Shown here piece after piece: positions 46,441-54,117 of a DNA stretch of 64,000 nt (its first letter is position 1; each line of letters opens with the position of its first letter). The stretch is from a virus. The notes beneath the pieces are model-generated. The model saw nothing but the letters and a program-made list of their open reading frames with translations, was not told where the DNA came from and made no database searches. Made by a program: the position numbers and the translations under genes. The stretch is taken from the IMG/VR virus record IMGVR_UViG_3300009187_000021, positions 24,947 to 88,946 of that record. The stretch is one strand, 5' to 3'.

Positions 46441-47144
46441 TATATTCCTAAGTTTTGTTTTTCAGTTAAATATCTACGCACGAACCCCGATCTGACAATA
46501 TCATCAATACCGAATTGAATGTGTGAAATATCCTCAATTTTATCTAAGATTCTGACTGCATCAATGAAGCCAGACTTCTCTTTTTTGTTGTTTAGATCAT
46601 TCTGTGCAAAGTCACCACAAAGAATGAATCTACAGTTTTCTCCGATTCTTGTCAAGACAGAATCGATTTCATGAAATGTTGCAGATTGAAACTCATCAAA
46701 GATAATAATACAATCTCTAAATGTCAATCCGCGTAGAAATGATGTAGTTTGAAATTCTAGAATTTCTTTGTTGTATAGAAAGTGCCATGCATCGCCACGA
46801 CCAACCAACTCGTTGACGATATTCATGTATGGTTCTTGATAGATCTTTGCTTTCTCTTCCAATGTACCAGGTACGAAACCTAAGTCTCTTGATGGTACTG
46901 CTGAACGAATGATAACAATTCGTTCGTAGTAAGAGCCTGTAGCAAGAACATCTTTAAGAGATAGGTACAACGCAAGAAATGATTTACCGGTACCAGCAGA
47001 TCCTGCAAGAACTAGATGATTACCTTTATCATATTCTTCAAATGTTTTTGTTTGATTCTTTGTTAAAGGCTGAACTTGTTTCAGGGAAAAATGTTGCGAT
47101 TGAGCCTGTGCGGCTGCTGTTTTTCTTCTAACTGTCTTAGCCAT
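46440..47144 (-). CDS. phoH: PhoH-like ATPase
   Basis: 234 residues. Walker A GSAGTGKS at 48-55, Walker B IIIFDEFQ, then ENCRFILCGDFAQND and IQFGIDDIVRSGFVRRY. These are the PhoH P-loop family signatures common in marine and freshwater phages. The family is linked to RNA metabolism or phosphate stress, but the phage role is unproven. Confidence 0.93.
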   Translation of the reverse strand: MAKTVRRKTAAAQAQSQHFSLKQVQPLTKNQTKTFEEYDKGNHLVLAGSAGTGKSFLALYLSLKDVLATGSYYERIVIIRSAVPSRDLGFVPGTLEEKAKIYQEPYMNIVNELVGRGDAWHFLYNKEILEFQTTSFLRGLTFRDCIIIFDEFQSATFHEIDSVLTRIGENCRFILCGDFAQNDLNNKKEKSGFIDAVRILDKIEDISHIQFGIDDIVRSGFVRRYLTEKQNLGI

Positions 47145-47171
47145 TTAGTTCCCTTAGTGATTGTTATGGGA

Positions 47172-47444
47172 TTACCACTCCCTAGGCATCTTTGTTTTAT
47201 GGGATAATCCAATGCTATTGCCAGGGACTGATTCTTTCATGCGCCCGATAACATATTTTTCGAATGTTGAATCGGGTTTTGCAACAGAATTTGACATACG
47301 CATTCCATCGCCAAATGGAACTGCTTCACCAATGTATGTTTCAAGGTGTGGATGTTCACGTTTGAATGCATCGAGTTCAGATATTCTCATAACTTTCTCG
47401 ACAACATCACCTGTCTTTCTATTCAAAAACGCATAAGTTGGCAT
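47172..47444 (-). CDS. Small conserved phage protein (MPTYAFLNRKTGD family)
   Basis: 90 residues from ATG 47444, preferred over 47459 because AGGA lies 9 bases before it. MPTYAFLNRKTGDVVEKVMR then ISELDAFKREHPHLETY looks like a degenerate relative of FmdB-type zinc-ribbon regulators (MPTYEY...) that has lost its cysteines. A C-terminal helix contains FEKYVIGRMKESVPGNS. Common in environmental T4-like phages; function unknown. Confidence 0.65.
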   Translation of the reverse strand: MPTYAFLNRKTGDVVEKVMRISELDAFKREHPHLETYIGEAVPFGDGMRMSNSVAKPDSTFEKYVIGRMKESVPGNSIGLSHKTKMPREW

Positions 47445-47461
47445 AGTTCTAATCCTCATTA

Positions 47462-47728
47462 TTATTCAGCGGGCAAATAGATATCAAGTTTCTTTTTCTT
47501 AGCATCTAATGCATCTTCTAAATCTTCGTTGTCAATATTTATATCAGTCTCAGTTAGTAAAACTTCAATAACTGCAAGAACATCACCAAGTTCACGCACA
47601 AATGCTTGTTTATTAGTTACACCTTCCCATTCTGTATCGAGACCAAATCGGTAAATCTTAGAGATGGCCTGAATAACTTCTGCACATTCTTCCTGTAGAA
47701 TGAACATTACTTTTTCACGATTACGCAT
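47462..47728 (-). CDS. MazG-like nucleotide pyrophosphohydrolase
   Basis: 88 residues. The start at ATG 47728 (MRNREKVMF) is chosen because GGAG precedes it by 6 bases; upstream ATGs lie in the previous gene. QEECAEVIQAISK gives the EExxE metal site and ELGDVLAVIE the ExxD partner of all-alpha NTP pyrophosphohydrolases. Family members hydrolyse nucleoside triphosphates or (p)ppGpp-like targets. Overlaps the upstream gene by 8 bases. Confidence 0.82.
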   Translation of the reverse strand: MRNREKVMFILQEECAEVIQAISKIYRFGLDTEWEGVTNKQAFVRELGDVLAVIEVLLTETDINIDNEDLEDALDAKKKKLDIYLPAE

Positions 47729-48239
47729 ATGATGCTCCATACCAAATTGGTTCTTCACGATGCTTCCATGCAGCAAGGTGTGTTTTATTCTTGTTGTAAT
47801 AGTTGCGATATGATGCAATAGAGTCACCAGGAACTTTAACATCATCTGGCATTGCAGGTGTTGGTTCAGACCAACCTTCTGTGCCAATATTCTTGGGTAC
47901 ATTCTTATACAGAACATAACAGAGTCCGTCACGTTGTACTTTATGTGTTTTCTCATACCGATAGGTATATTCTTCACATAGTTCAATCAGAAGATTACAT
48001 AACCAAATGTAATTCTCTTTTGATTTGCGACACCAAATGGCAGATGGATGATTCTTATGAGTTGCCTTATACATGATTGATTCATGTAACGGATCAGCAA
48101 GAACATTATCAACACCATCTAGTGTGCGATGTGCAGTAGATAGTAGTTGTGCATATTCAAGAATCATTTTAACGCAATGTTTATCATTGTGCATTTTAGC
48201 ACATTCAATAACATCATTATCAAGATAAAAAATATTCAC
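47721..48239 (-). CDS. Conserved phage hypothetical protein
   Basis: 172 residues. MNIFYLDNDVIECAKMHNDK, HCVKMILEYAQLLSTAHR and HPSAIWCRKSKENYIWLCNL belong to a family seen in many T4-like and cyanophages with no known function; several His/Cys/Asp residues are conserved-looking. Overlaps the MazG-like start and the membrane-protein stop. Confidence 0.7.
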   Translation of the reverse strand: MNIFYLDNDVIECAKMHNDKHCVKMILEYAQLLSTAHRTLDGVDNVLADPLHESIMYKATHKNHPSAIWCRKSKENYIWLCNLLIELCEEYTYRYEKTHKVQRDGLCYVLYKNVPKNIGTEGWSEPTPAMPDDVKVPGDSIASYRNYYNKNKTHLAAWKHREEPIWYGASYA

Positions 48240-48526
48240 AGAATCATCCTAATGAGTCCAGTAAGGTCAATGGTGACCAACAAAATGTAGTTAGTGAGCA
48301 TGCCAAATGAGCGCCTAGAATAAGCACACCAGGCATAGATAGAACAACCAGTAATCCAAGCGGGATAAAGAGCCATAAGTGGAGGGTCTGGTACTGTTCC
48401 AGCCATGACAATAGCACACCCAACAGAAATAGCCCAAGCAAATAACTCCATAACAAACCTAAAACGATTTGATTTGTAATCATTTTTGATCCATTGAAAT
48501 GTTGAAAACAACAGGTCGTTTTTCAT
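48236..48526 (-). CDS. Conserved phage integral membrane protein
   Basis: 96 residues with three probable membrane helices: FAWAISVGCAIVMAGTV, LYPAWITGCSIYAWCAY and MLTNYILLVTIDLTGLIRMI. The PDPPLMALYPAWI and RRSFGMLTNY motifs recur in environmental phage proteins of unknown function. It starts 7 bases after the upstream gene. Confidence 0.7.
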   Translation of the reverse strand: MKNDLLFSTFQWIKNDYKSNRFRFVMELFAWAISVGCAIVMAGTVPDPPLMALYPAWITGCSIYAWCAYSRRSFGMLTNYILLVTIDLTGLIRMIL

Positions 48527-48532
48527 GACACA

Positions 48533-48835
48533 TTACTCGTTGAATTCAACTCCAACTGATCCTGCACTTTGTGGTTTAATATTAACTGTTGATTTAGTTG
48601 CTTTGGGGAATTTCTTTGCAATGTCTTCGGCAGTAACAGTTTGCATAACGAATTGTTTGAATGCGGTATAGTCATCCGAAACAGTAATGGTGCGAGTGGT
48701 GCCTGCTTCTTGTGCATTAAAGAAGATGATACAACCACCAGCCATAAGTGGTGCAATCTCGATAATAGAATCAAGATTGATGATTAGTTTGCAGTTCTTG
48801 GGACGAACGGAGTTGACTTCGACGAAAAGTGACAT
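48533..48835 (-). CDS. Hypothetical protein
   Basis: 100 residues. MSLFVEVNSVRPKNCKLIIN then LDSIIEIAPLMAGGCIIFFN suggest a beta-rich fold; similar proteins occur in T4-like phages of aquatic hosts. GAGG ribosome site 8 bases before the ATG. It would be driven by the promoter at 48867-48895. Confidence 0.65.
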   Translation of the reverse strand: MSLFVEVNSVRPKNCKLIINLDSIIEIAPLMAGGCIIFFNAQEAGTTRTITVSDDYTAFKQFVMQTVTAEDIAKKFPKATKSTVNIKPQSAGSVGVEFNE

Positions 48836-48838
48836 AAT

Positions 48839-48976
48839 TTACCTCATTAAAAGATAGGTTAATAATAGTATACCACAAAAAAACGCCGATGTCAAGAGGT
48901 AGAATTTCTTGACTCGGCGTCTTGCAATTTCTTCGTATATCTTTATTTGTTCAAAATATAATTCATCATTATTCAT
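48839..48976 (-). CDS. Small membrane protein ORF (45 aa) containing a terminator and promoter
   Basis: A 45-codon frame (MNNDELYFEQIKIYEEIA...) that fills the gap exactly and ends just before the next ribosome site. It has an acidic amphipathic N-terminus, RRRVKK, then a membrane helix (FYLLTSAFFCGILLLTYLLM). A 13-bp hairpin with T7 and a sigma70 promoter lie inside it, so either the frame is fortuitous or it is interrupted by transcription termination. Confidence 0.5.
   Translation of the reverse strand: MNNDELYFEQIKIYEEIARRRVKKFYLLTSAFFCGILLLTYLLMR
48867..48895 (-). promoter_or_regulatory. Sigma70 promoter overlapping a terminator
   Basis: TTGACA (48895-48890), 17-bp spacer, TATACT (48872-48867) on the minus strand. 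The -35 box is in the 3' arm of the hairpin below. The predicted leader carries GAGG for the 48835 gene. Confidence 0.8.
48877..48919 (-). terminator. Intrinsic terminator for leftward transcription
   Basis: Minus strand: CGCCGAGTCAAGA, 9-nt loop, TCTTGAC-A-TCGGCG, then seven T. The stem is 13 bp with one bulged base. Confidence 0.85.
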
Positions 48977-49016
48977 AAAACTTCCAAAGGAAAAGAGATG
49001 CGGTATCTCCTATTTA

Positions 49017-49163
49017 TCAGTAATGTTTGTAGTATCCTCTGTCGAAGTTACGGATCAACGCTTCAACTTCTGCAGCGTTCGATGGTGATCTTGATGCAAT
49101 ATACGATTCAAGTAAGTCTGCATAAGATAGAGGACGGAAAAGATTTATTAATTTTTTAATCAT
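49017..49163 (-). CDS. Small protein (48 aa)
   Basis: MIKKLINLFRPLSYADLLES, then YIASRSPSNAAEVEALIRNF and a DRGYYKHY end. The start overlaps the upstream stop (ATGA), which supports translation. The helix-helix layout resembles short bacterial proteins of the DUF3563/YjiS style, but this is only a resemblance. Function unknown. Confidence 0.6.
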   Translation of the reverse strand: MIKKLINLFRPLSYADLLESYIASRSPSNAAEVEALIRNFDRGYYKHY

Positions 49164-49366
49164 GATTTTAACCAAGTTGTTGGTTTATAGAAAAAATTGT
49201 TTAAACTAGTCTGAATTTCTGTTAGTGATTTGACTAAAGATTTGCCAAATTGAGCTTCAGCGTCAACCAATTCCGTCAAGGATTTGTTGAGTTCCTTGTC
49301 TTTCACAAAAGAGTTAAGAAAAGTTGTTTTCACATGATGCACATTGTCAATAGTTTTTAAGTACAT
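49160..49366 (-). CDS. Small helical protein (68 aa)
   Basis: MYLKTIDNVHHVKTTFLNSF, ELVDAEAQFGKSLVKSLTEI and NNFFYKPTTW. It has an AGGAG ribosome site 6 bases upstream. The mid-region recalls phasin-like amphipathic helices, but no family can be claimed. Confidence 0.6.
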   Translation of the reverse strand: MYLKTIDNVHHVKTTFLNSFVKDKELNKSLTELVDAEAQFGKSLVKSLTEIQTSLNNFFYKPTTWLKS

Positions 49367-49423
49367 GGAATTCTCCTGTTAGTGTTTGTACCACTTATTT
49401 AGACAATTCCATGTTGCAATGCG

Positions 49424-49663
49424 TCATTTCTTAATAGACTGTAACAATTTCTTTGCTTGAGAAAATGGCACTTCACATAGTGCTTCTTGAATCATCAGAT
49501 TGTATTCGATCAATAGTTCTACCGCATACTCTAAATCATCATCATCGGCCTGTGCTTGCCATTCTCTATATCCTTCAACAGAAACAGTCAATAGAAACTC
49601 TAGATTATGGAAATCATTGTCATCTAATGAATCCGACAATTCCCTGAGTTTCTTAGACTTCAC
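49424..49663 (-). CDS. Hypothetical acidic helical protein
   Basis: 79 residues (KLRELSDSLDDNDFHNLEFL, ADDDDLEYAVELLIEYNLMI, PFSQAKKLLQSIKK). Overlaps the upstream stop by 4 bases. No family recognised; one of a leftward run of small early-type genes. Confidence 0.6.
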   Translation of the reverse strand: MKSKKLRELSDSLDDNDFHNLEFLLTVSVEGYREWQAQADDDDLEYAVELLIEYNLMIQEALCEVPFSQAKKLLQSIKK

Positions 49664-49941
49664 GAGTCGTACTCGATTACATTGATAAATTTATCACGTT
49701 TGGATTGCAGAGTCCAATCTTTAAGATAATCATTGTCTTTATCAAAGAGTGGTTCAAACTCTTCATTTTTGATTTCACGAATAGAAGTGATACACTCATC
49801 AACATGATGTTGTGAAAACTCTTTGAAGTCGGAATCAGTCATATTGTATACAACTTCATCAGCAGCGTGTTCTTCTTTTTTCGCATCTACGACATACCGA
49901 TGGCGAAAGATAGATACAGTTTCAACTAGATATAGTGGCAT
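49660..49941 (-). CDS. Hypothetical protein
   Basis: 93 residues. MPLYLVETVSIFRHRYVVDA then KKEEHAADEVVYNMTDSDFK looks like a small 'YxVExxxxFRxxYVVxAxxxxxA' phage family found in cyanophage-type genomes. One-base overlap with the upstream stop. Function unknown. Confidence 0.62.
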   Translation of the reverse strand: MPLYLVETVSIFRHRYVVDAKKEEHAADEVVYNMTDSDFKEFSQHHVDECITSIREIKNEEFEPLFDKDNDYLKDWTLQSKRDKFINVIEYDS

Positions 49942-50210
49942 TATACACTCCCTTCTTTAACAAGTTTATTCAATCGATGGATATCCCAACCACCAATCCA
50001 TGAATCAGGTACTTGTGCTTCTTCGCGCCATTTGAAATAATTCTCATATGTCATATAAAAACTCATCATAGTTACGATGGCACGTTTAAGTTCTTCTGCA
50101 TCTTCTAGTTCATCACCGATTGTTTCATAGTCACTCTTAAGGCGAGCAAGAACAACACCATCGATCCATTCATCATTAATATCCAATTTCATTTCCATAT
50201 TATACTCCAA
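49941..50210 (-). CDS. Hypothetical protein
   Basis: 89 residues. MKLDINDEWIDGVVLARLKS, DYETIGDELEDAEELKRAIV and WIGGWDIHRLNKLVKEGS. The 'WIDGIVLxxLKxxYxxLxxDL' start is a pattern of early genes in T4-like phages. Start at 50210 or the internal ATG six codons on cannot be separated. Function unknown. Confidence 0.6.
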   Translation of the reverse strand: MEYNMEMKLDINDEWIDGVVLARLKSDYETIGDELEDAEELKRAIVTMMSFYMTYENYFKWREEAQVPDSWIGGWDIHRLNKLVKEGSV

Positions 50211-50213
50211 AAA

Positions 50214-50396
50214 TTATTTACTAAACTGATCTTTAATATACTGATCCACACGATTTGCATCTTCTGCAAACATTTCAAGTGGTGTTTTCATATCAAATGC
50301 TTTGTTCTTAGAAACCCACCACCGTTCGACCAACGATTCTTTGCCTAACAAAGGCATTAACAATCTGTTGTATTTCTCCTTCATTTCAGATTTCAT
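50214..50396 (-). CDS. Hypothetical protein (60 aa)
   Basis: MKSEMKEKYNRLLMPLLGKE, then a short helical remainder (PLEMFAEDANRVDQYIKDQF). It overlaps the preceding stop by 4 bases. No family recognised. Confidence 0.55.
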   Translation of the reverse strand: MKSEMKEKYNRLLMPLLGKESLVERWWVSKNKAFDMKTPLEMFAEDANRVDQYIKDQFSK

Positions 50397-50719
50397 CTGT
50401 TATACTCCAAAATAAACTTTGCTAAAGGAATATCTCTAATCTCTGCCGAATTAGCCCACCGATCAAAATCAGCAACTGGTTCTGATACATCAACAACCCA
50501 AAGACCACCTGGTCCATTATTGCGAAGGCGATAGTACCGACCATTTCTGATAAAACAACCAGAACCATACTTCAATACTGTACGCCAACTTTCCTTATAC
50601 ATCAATCTAAATCCGTTCATCTTGAACCAAGTTTTCATGTCACTTTTGGACATTTTACTTACTATCATTTGCTGAACCTCTAATTCGTTGTTCAGTATAT
50701 ATTCATTGTCAGATTTCAT
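50393..50719 (-). CDS. Hypothetical protein
   Basis: 108 residues. A helical N-terminal half (EVQQMIVSKMSKSDMKTWFK) is followed by a beta-rich half (KYGSGCFIRNGRYYRLRNNG, GLWVVDVSEPVADFDRWANS). Overlaps both neighbours by 4 bases. No family recognised. Confidence 0.6.
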   Translation of the reverse strand: MKSDNEYILNNELEVQQMIVSKMSKSDMKTWFKMNGFRLMYKESWRTVLKYGSGCFIRNGRYYRLRNNGPGGLWVVDVSEPVADFDRWANSAEIRDIPLAKFILEYNR

Positions 50720-50964
50720 TCTTCAATTTCAAATCTATACTTGATCATTTCAATACACTTAGAAACAGTCCATGAAATATCACCATGATCATCATTCTCA
50801 AAATTTGAAATACCAACCATTGCAATTTGTGAGAGACAATCTTGTATAATCAACTCAGCGAATTCCCTATCCCTAATCTCTTGCAAAATTATTTGATCGG
50901 CTACATCCAGTGTGTCTGCATATGAAGTAGCATCATCAGCAAGTTTTTTAATTCGTTCATTCAT
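50716..50964 (-). CDS. Small conserved phage protein, MNERIKKLA family
   Basis: 82 residues. MNERIKKLADDA, DREFAELIIQDCLSQI and IEMIKYRFEIEE match a common early-phage family ('FAeLIvxEC'). A shorter relative lies on the opposite strand at 60981-61154. Role unknown. Confidence 0.68.
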   Translation of the reverse strand: MNERIKKLADDATSYADTLDVADQIILQEIRDREFAELIIQDCLSQIAMVGISNFENDDHGDISWTVSKCIEMIKYRFEIEE

Positions 50965-51185
50965 TTAATTTGTTCCCATGTCAATCGAAATGCTTTATAA
51001 CAGAGCCACCGTTGGAATCGATTAGGTGGATTCTCAAGATATACATTGTAATGAATATTGTTTTTGATGCTATCGCCGAAATAGAATTTCCAATTCGGTT
51101 CTGGTGGAAGTTCAAATCTATGAGATTTGATACCCATAGATTGTATTTTAGCCAAATCAACAACTACATCATTTTCTTTATCCAT
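50961..51185 (-). CDS. Hypothetical protein (74 aa)
   Basis: MDKENDVVVDLAKIQSMGIK, ELPPEPNWKFYFGDSIKNNI and NPPNRFQRWLCYKAFRLTWE. The 'PPNRFQRWMxxKxFGxxWE' end recurs in small phage proteins. Four-base overlap with the downstream start. Function unknown. Confidence 0.6.
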   Translation of the reverse strand: MDKENDVVVDLAKIQSMGIKSHRFELPPEPNWKFYFGDSIKNNIHYNVYLENPPNRFQRWLCYKAFRLTWEQIK

Positions 51186-51188
51186 GAT

Positions 51189-51818
51189 TCAATCCCACAA
51201 TGCACCGTAGTATTTACCGAACAACCGCATACCGTTGTCAATTTTTCGTTGGTGTGCTTCCATACCTTCACGATCAATCTTAAATGTATCATTTGGTCCA
51301 CGTTGCATTTCTTTGCAATCAGGATGATCTTTAGACTGTACCCAAATGAGGTCATGCACACCAGACTCGTATTGTTTTTCCCATTCATTATCTGGATGCA
51401 ATTGTTGAAAAGACCAAATGATTTGATTTAGAACCCATTCCCACCGTGATTCTGCCATGGCGTCCATGTCATATTCATTCTCTTTCGGTGGTGCATTAGT
51501 AGACCGAATCGATTCAGGAACATCCTCATCATCAACGAGTGCATACCCATGCTTACATTCTTTTAACTTAATAAGCATAGGCAATGCAATCATTGCAAGC
51601 GTATCATTCATGTTCCATACATCAAAGTTATCGATATGAATCGAAACTTTACGCTTACGCTTTGAATGGATCCACTCACATAGATCATTCAATTTAGTAT
51701 GAGAAAGATATTCACCGATTGATTCGCACCGTTTTTCAGATACGCCAACCTTTTGTAGAAGATCGGCAATCTGATACGGACCCCACCACTTAATGAATGG
51801 ACCAATATAGACTTTCAT
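51189..51818 (-). CDS. Conserved phage protein (KVYIGPF family)
   Basis: 209 residues. MKVYIGPFIKWWGPYQIADL opens a family frequent in large lytic phages. VSIHIDNFDVWNMNDTLAMI, then LPMLIKLKECKHGYALVDDE, and a His/Asp-rich second half (QQLHPDNEWEKQYESG, KEMQRGPNDTFKIDREGMEA) follow. Often encoded near replication or nucleotide genes; activity unknown. AGGAG ribosome site upstream. Confidence 0.72.
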   Translation of the reverse strand: MKVYIGPFIKWWGPYQIADLLQKVGVSEKRCESIGEYLSHTKLNDLCEWIHSKRKRKVSIHIDNFDVWNMNDTLAMIALPMLIKLKECKHGYALVDDEDVPESIRSTNAPPKENEYDMDAMAESRWEWVLNQIIWSFQQLHPDNEWEKQYESGVHDLIWVQSKDHPDCKEMQRGPNDTFKIDREGMEAHQRKIDNGMRLFGKYYGALWD

Positions 51819-51892
51819 TATATTCTCCTATTTAAGATGAAACCTTTAGTATAGGCTAGAAGTGCTTTCGCACACCTAACCATTTGTGTAAG

Positions 51893-51936
51893 ATAATACT
51901 TACGATATGTTGTCATAATACTTACGATATGTTGTC
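51893..51936. repeat. Two perfect 22-bp direct repeats
   Basis: Two identical adjacent copies of ATAATACTTACGATATGTTG+TC in the 119-bp gap between the CobS-like gene and the KVYIGPF gene, starting directly after the CobS-like stop. The rest of the gap holds a small GTGC-GAAA-GCAC hairpin and a TATACT -10-like element (51848-51853, minus) with no good -35. Confidence 0.85.
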
Positions 51937-51937
51937 A

Positions 51938-53119
51938 TTAAAAGGGAATATCATTATCTTCAGTTTGAACCACTGAAGGTGTTGTATTTGCAGTCATTTC
52001 GACTTTAGCATCAACTTTGGAGTATAGATCAAGAAATGCATTCTTAGTTTCTTCATCAAATCGATTCACACACATTTTAATTGCTTTAGTACGATCACCA
52101 AAGATTGCATATGCATGAGCAATATGGACTAGACGGCGAGTCGAGATGATCTCATCAACACCACCCTCAGCAAATGTCTTGCGAATAACATCTGCCCACT
52201 TAATAAGATTCTCTGCAAACTCATCATCATTCATCAAAGGCTTTAGAATCTTAGTCTCAACGGATGCAGACGGATACTCTTGTTCTACTGTAATAGGAAA
52301 ACGCTCAAGGAATGCATCATCAAGAATCTTTGCAAGAAAGCGACCCTCTTCAGATCCACGACCTTTAGTGTTTGCAGTTGCAACGATTTGAAAACCAGGT
52401 GCAGGTTTAATGTATTCACCAGATTTCTTGTTGAAATAAGACTTACCCTCTAGAATACCTTGCAGACACAATAGTTTCTCAGAACCACGATCCACTTCAT
52501 CGATAAGTAATACAGCACCACGTTTCATTGCAGTAATGACTGGACCATCACGATACACCACATTACCATCAACAAGTGTATTAGAACCAATCAAATCTGA
52601 TTCATCAGTTTCAATCGAGATATTGACACGGATACATTCACGTTGAAGTGCAGCACATACCTGTTCGACCATCATTGTTTTGCCATTACCAGAAAGACCA
52701 GTAATAAAAACAGGATAGAATTGTTTAGACTTAACGATTTGCATCAAGTCTTTATAGAAACCAAATGGAACATAGTTCTCATATTTCTCAGGAATTGCAG
52801 TATCAGCATCATCCTGTAGTTTCTTTTGTTTAAGAACCGTAACAGTAGCAACCATTTCAGGTGCCATTACGAAATTGCCTGGCACAGACACTACTTTAGG
52901 TGCATTGAATATGGGTTTGTCTTTATGCATAGCACCAAAAATAGTAGGGACACGGTATTGCCCACGACCGGCGCGATACTCTTGTCGTTGTACAATCCAG
53001 AAAGGATATGGAACATTCTTTTCATCAACAACACGTTGAATCTCATCCCGAGTGAGAATAGCATTCTCACCAAAGATTTCATTAGCAGCAATAATAAACG
53101 CTTTAGTATTCTGTTTCAT
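51938..53119 (-). CDS. CobS/MoxR-like AAA+ ATPase
   Basis: 393 residues. Walker A GLSGNGKT at 141-148, VNISIETDESDLIGSNTLVD, Walker B VLLIDEVDRG, sensor IVATANTKGRGSEEGRF and arginine-finger region DDAFLERFPITVEQEYPS. This is the 'cobS' type found in cyanophages. In bacteria CobS is part of cobaltochelatase; phage copies lack proof of that role and may be MoxR-like chaperones. The C-terminus NDIPF resembles a partner-binding tail. Confidence 0.85.
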   Translation of the reverse strand: MKQNTKAFIIAANEIFGENAILTRDEIQRVVDEKNVPYPFWIVQRQEYRAGRGQYRVPTIFGAMHKDKPIFNAPKVVSVPGNFVMAPEMVATVTVLKQKKLQDDADTAIPEKYENYVPFGFYKDLMQIVKSKQFYPVFITGLSGNGKTMMVEQVCAALQRECIRVNISIETDESDLIGSNTLVDGNVVYRDGPVITAMKRGAVLLIDEVDRGSEKLLCLQGILEGKSYFNKKSGEYIKPAPGFQIVATANTKGRGSEEGRFLAKILDDAFLERFPITVEQEYPSASVETKILKPLMNDDEFAENLIKWADVIRKTFAEGGVDEIISTRRLVHIAHAYAIFGDRTKAIKMCVNRFDEETKNAFLDLYSKVDAKVEMTANTTPSVVQTEDNDIPF

Positions 53120-53140
53120 ATATAACCTATTTATTAAGTA

Positions 53141-53230
53141 TTAAGCATTTCCAGTGAGAATCAAAACAATTACAGCAACCCAACCAATGATGATGGTTGC
53201 AAGCACATAACTATCTGGTAACCTACGCAT
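53141..53230 (-). CDS. 29-residue membrane peptide
   Basis: MRRLPDSYVLATIIIGWVAV then IVLILTGNA: a basic start and one membrane helix. AAGGAAATT ribosome site 5 bases before the ATG and the first position after the leftward early promoter support translation. Confidence 0.65.
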   Translation of the reverse strand: MRRLPDSYVLATIIIGWVAVIVLILTGNA

Positions 53231-53264
53231 ACAATTTCCTTCTGTTTTCTCAGTCGATAGAACC

Positions 53265-53314
53265 ATTATACACACGGTCTTGTCAAGTGTCAATCGTGTT
53301 GTTTTCACACAACA
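53265..53314 (-). promoter_or_regulatory. Early promoter cassette P0 (leftward)
   Basis: TTGACA (53293-53288), 17-bp spacer, TATAAT (53270-53265). Upstream palindrome TGTTGT/ACAACA (53314-53297) just before the -35. Leader ends GAGAAAACAGAAGGAAA. Drives the 29-aa peptide and the CobS-like gene onward. Confidence 0.9.
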
Positions 53315-53340
53315 GTCGAAAAAAAAAGATAACCCTCTTT

Positions 53341-53348
53341 TATAAATA
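53341..53348 (+). promoter_or_regulatory. T4-type late promoter TATAAATA
   Basis: Exact TATAAATA; the predicted start ~53354 gives a 23-nt leader with GAGG before the kinase ATG 53377. Confidence 0.75.
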
Positions 53349-53376
53349 AAAGATAACCCATCATCCGAGGACGCAT

Positions 53377-54096
53377 ATGTTATCATTTAAGTCTTTTCTA
53401 ACAGAAGGTCTACATGACCCAGCCAAGTTAAAAGCGATCTTCTTGGCAGGTGGTCCTGGATCGGGTAAGTCCCATGTCGTTAATAAAGTAAGAGGTGACT
53501 TAGGATTTAAGATGGTCAATTCAGATGACCTATTTGAAAAGGGTATTAAAAAACATGGGTTAGATCCTAAAATGCCTGAATCTGAAACTGAAAAACGAGA
53601 TGTTGTTCGTAAAAGGGCAAAAGAGTTAACCGCTAAAAAATCTCACCTATATCAACATGGTCGATTAGGAATGGTTATTGACGGTACCGGTAAAGACTTT
53701 GAAGAAATACATAAAAAGTCTGAACATCTAAAAACATTGGGTTATGATACTCATATGTTATTCGTCAATACATCATTAGCCGTTGCACATAAACGCAATT
53801 TAAAACGTGATCGATCTGTACCTGCACACATTGTCGATAATGCATGGCATAAAGTGCAAGACAATATGGGTAAGTTTCAATCTCATTTTGGTCGCGACAA
53901 TTTTACCGTTGTTGACAATTCTAATGACGGTGATGAATCTGGTGCATTAGATAACTTGCATAAACACATTCGCCGTATTGCAACAATGGATGTAAAGAAT
54001 CCCGTAGGTAGGGATTGGATTCGCCGTAAAGAAAAGACCATTAAACGAGGCGAACACATACCAACCAATATGCCACAAAAACGCAAGGTTGTCTAG
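53377..54096 (+). CDS. P-loop kinase (zeta-toxin-like)
   Basis: 239 residues. MLSFKSFLTEGLHDPAKL is the virion-type N-terminus seen in many T4-like head or internal proteins. Walker A GGPGSGKS at 25-32, FKMVNSDDLFE, GMVIDGTGKDFEEI and AHKRNLKRDR (lid) fit the zeta-toxin/AAA_33 kinase group. The late promoter suggests it acts late or is packaged. Substrate unknown. Confidence 0.8.
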   Translation: MLSFKSFLTEGLHDPAKLKAIFLAGGPGSGKSHVVNKVRGDLGFKMVNSDDLFEKGIKKHGLDPKMPESETEKRDVVRKRAKELTAKKSHLYQHGRLGMVIDGTGKDFEEIHKKSEHLKTLGYDTHMLFVNTSLAVAHKRNLKRDRSVPAHIVDNAWHKVQDNMGKFQSHFGRDNFTVVDNSNDGDESGALDNLHKHIRRIATMDVKNPVGRDWIRRKEKTIKRGEHIPTNMPQKRKVV

Positions 54097-54117
54097 CCTG
54101 TTGTAACCATACAACGA

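Noticed and set aside
51848-51876. Sigma70 promoter before the KVYIGPF gene
   Set aside because: A TATACT is present but no -35 match at proper spacing.
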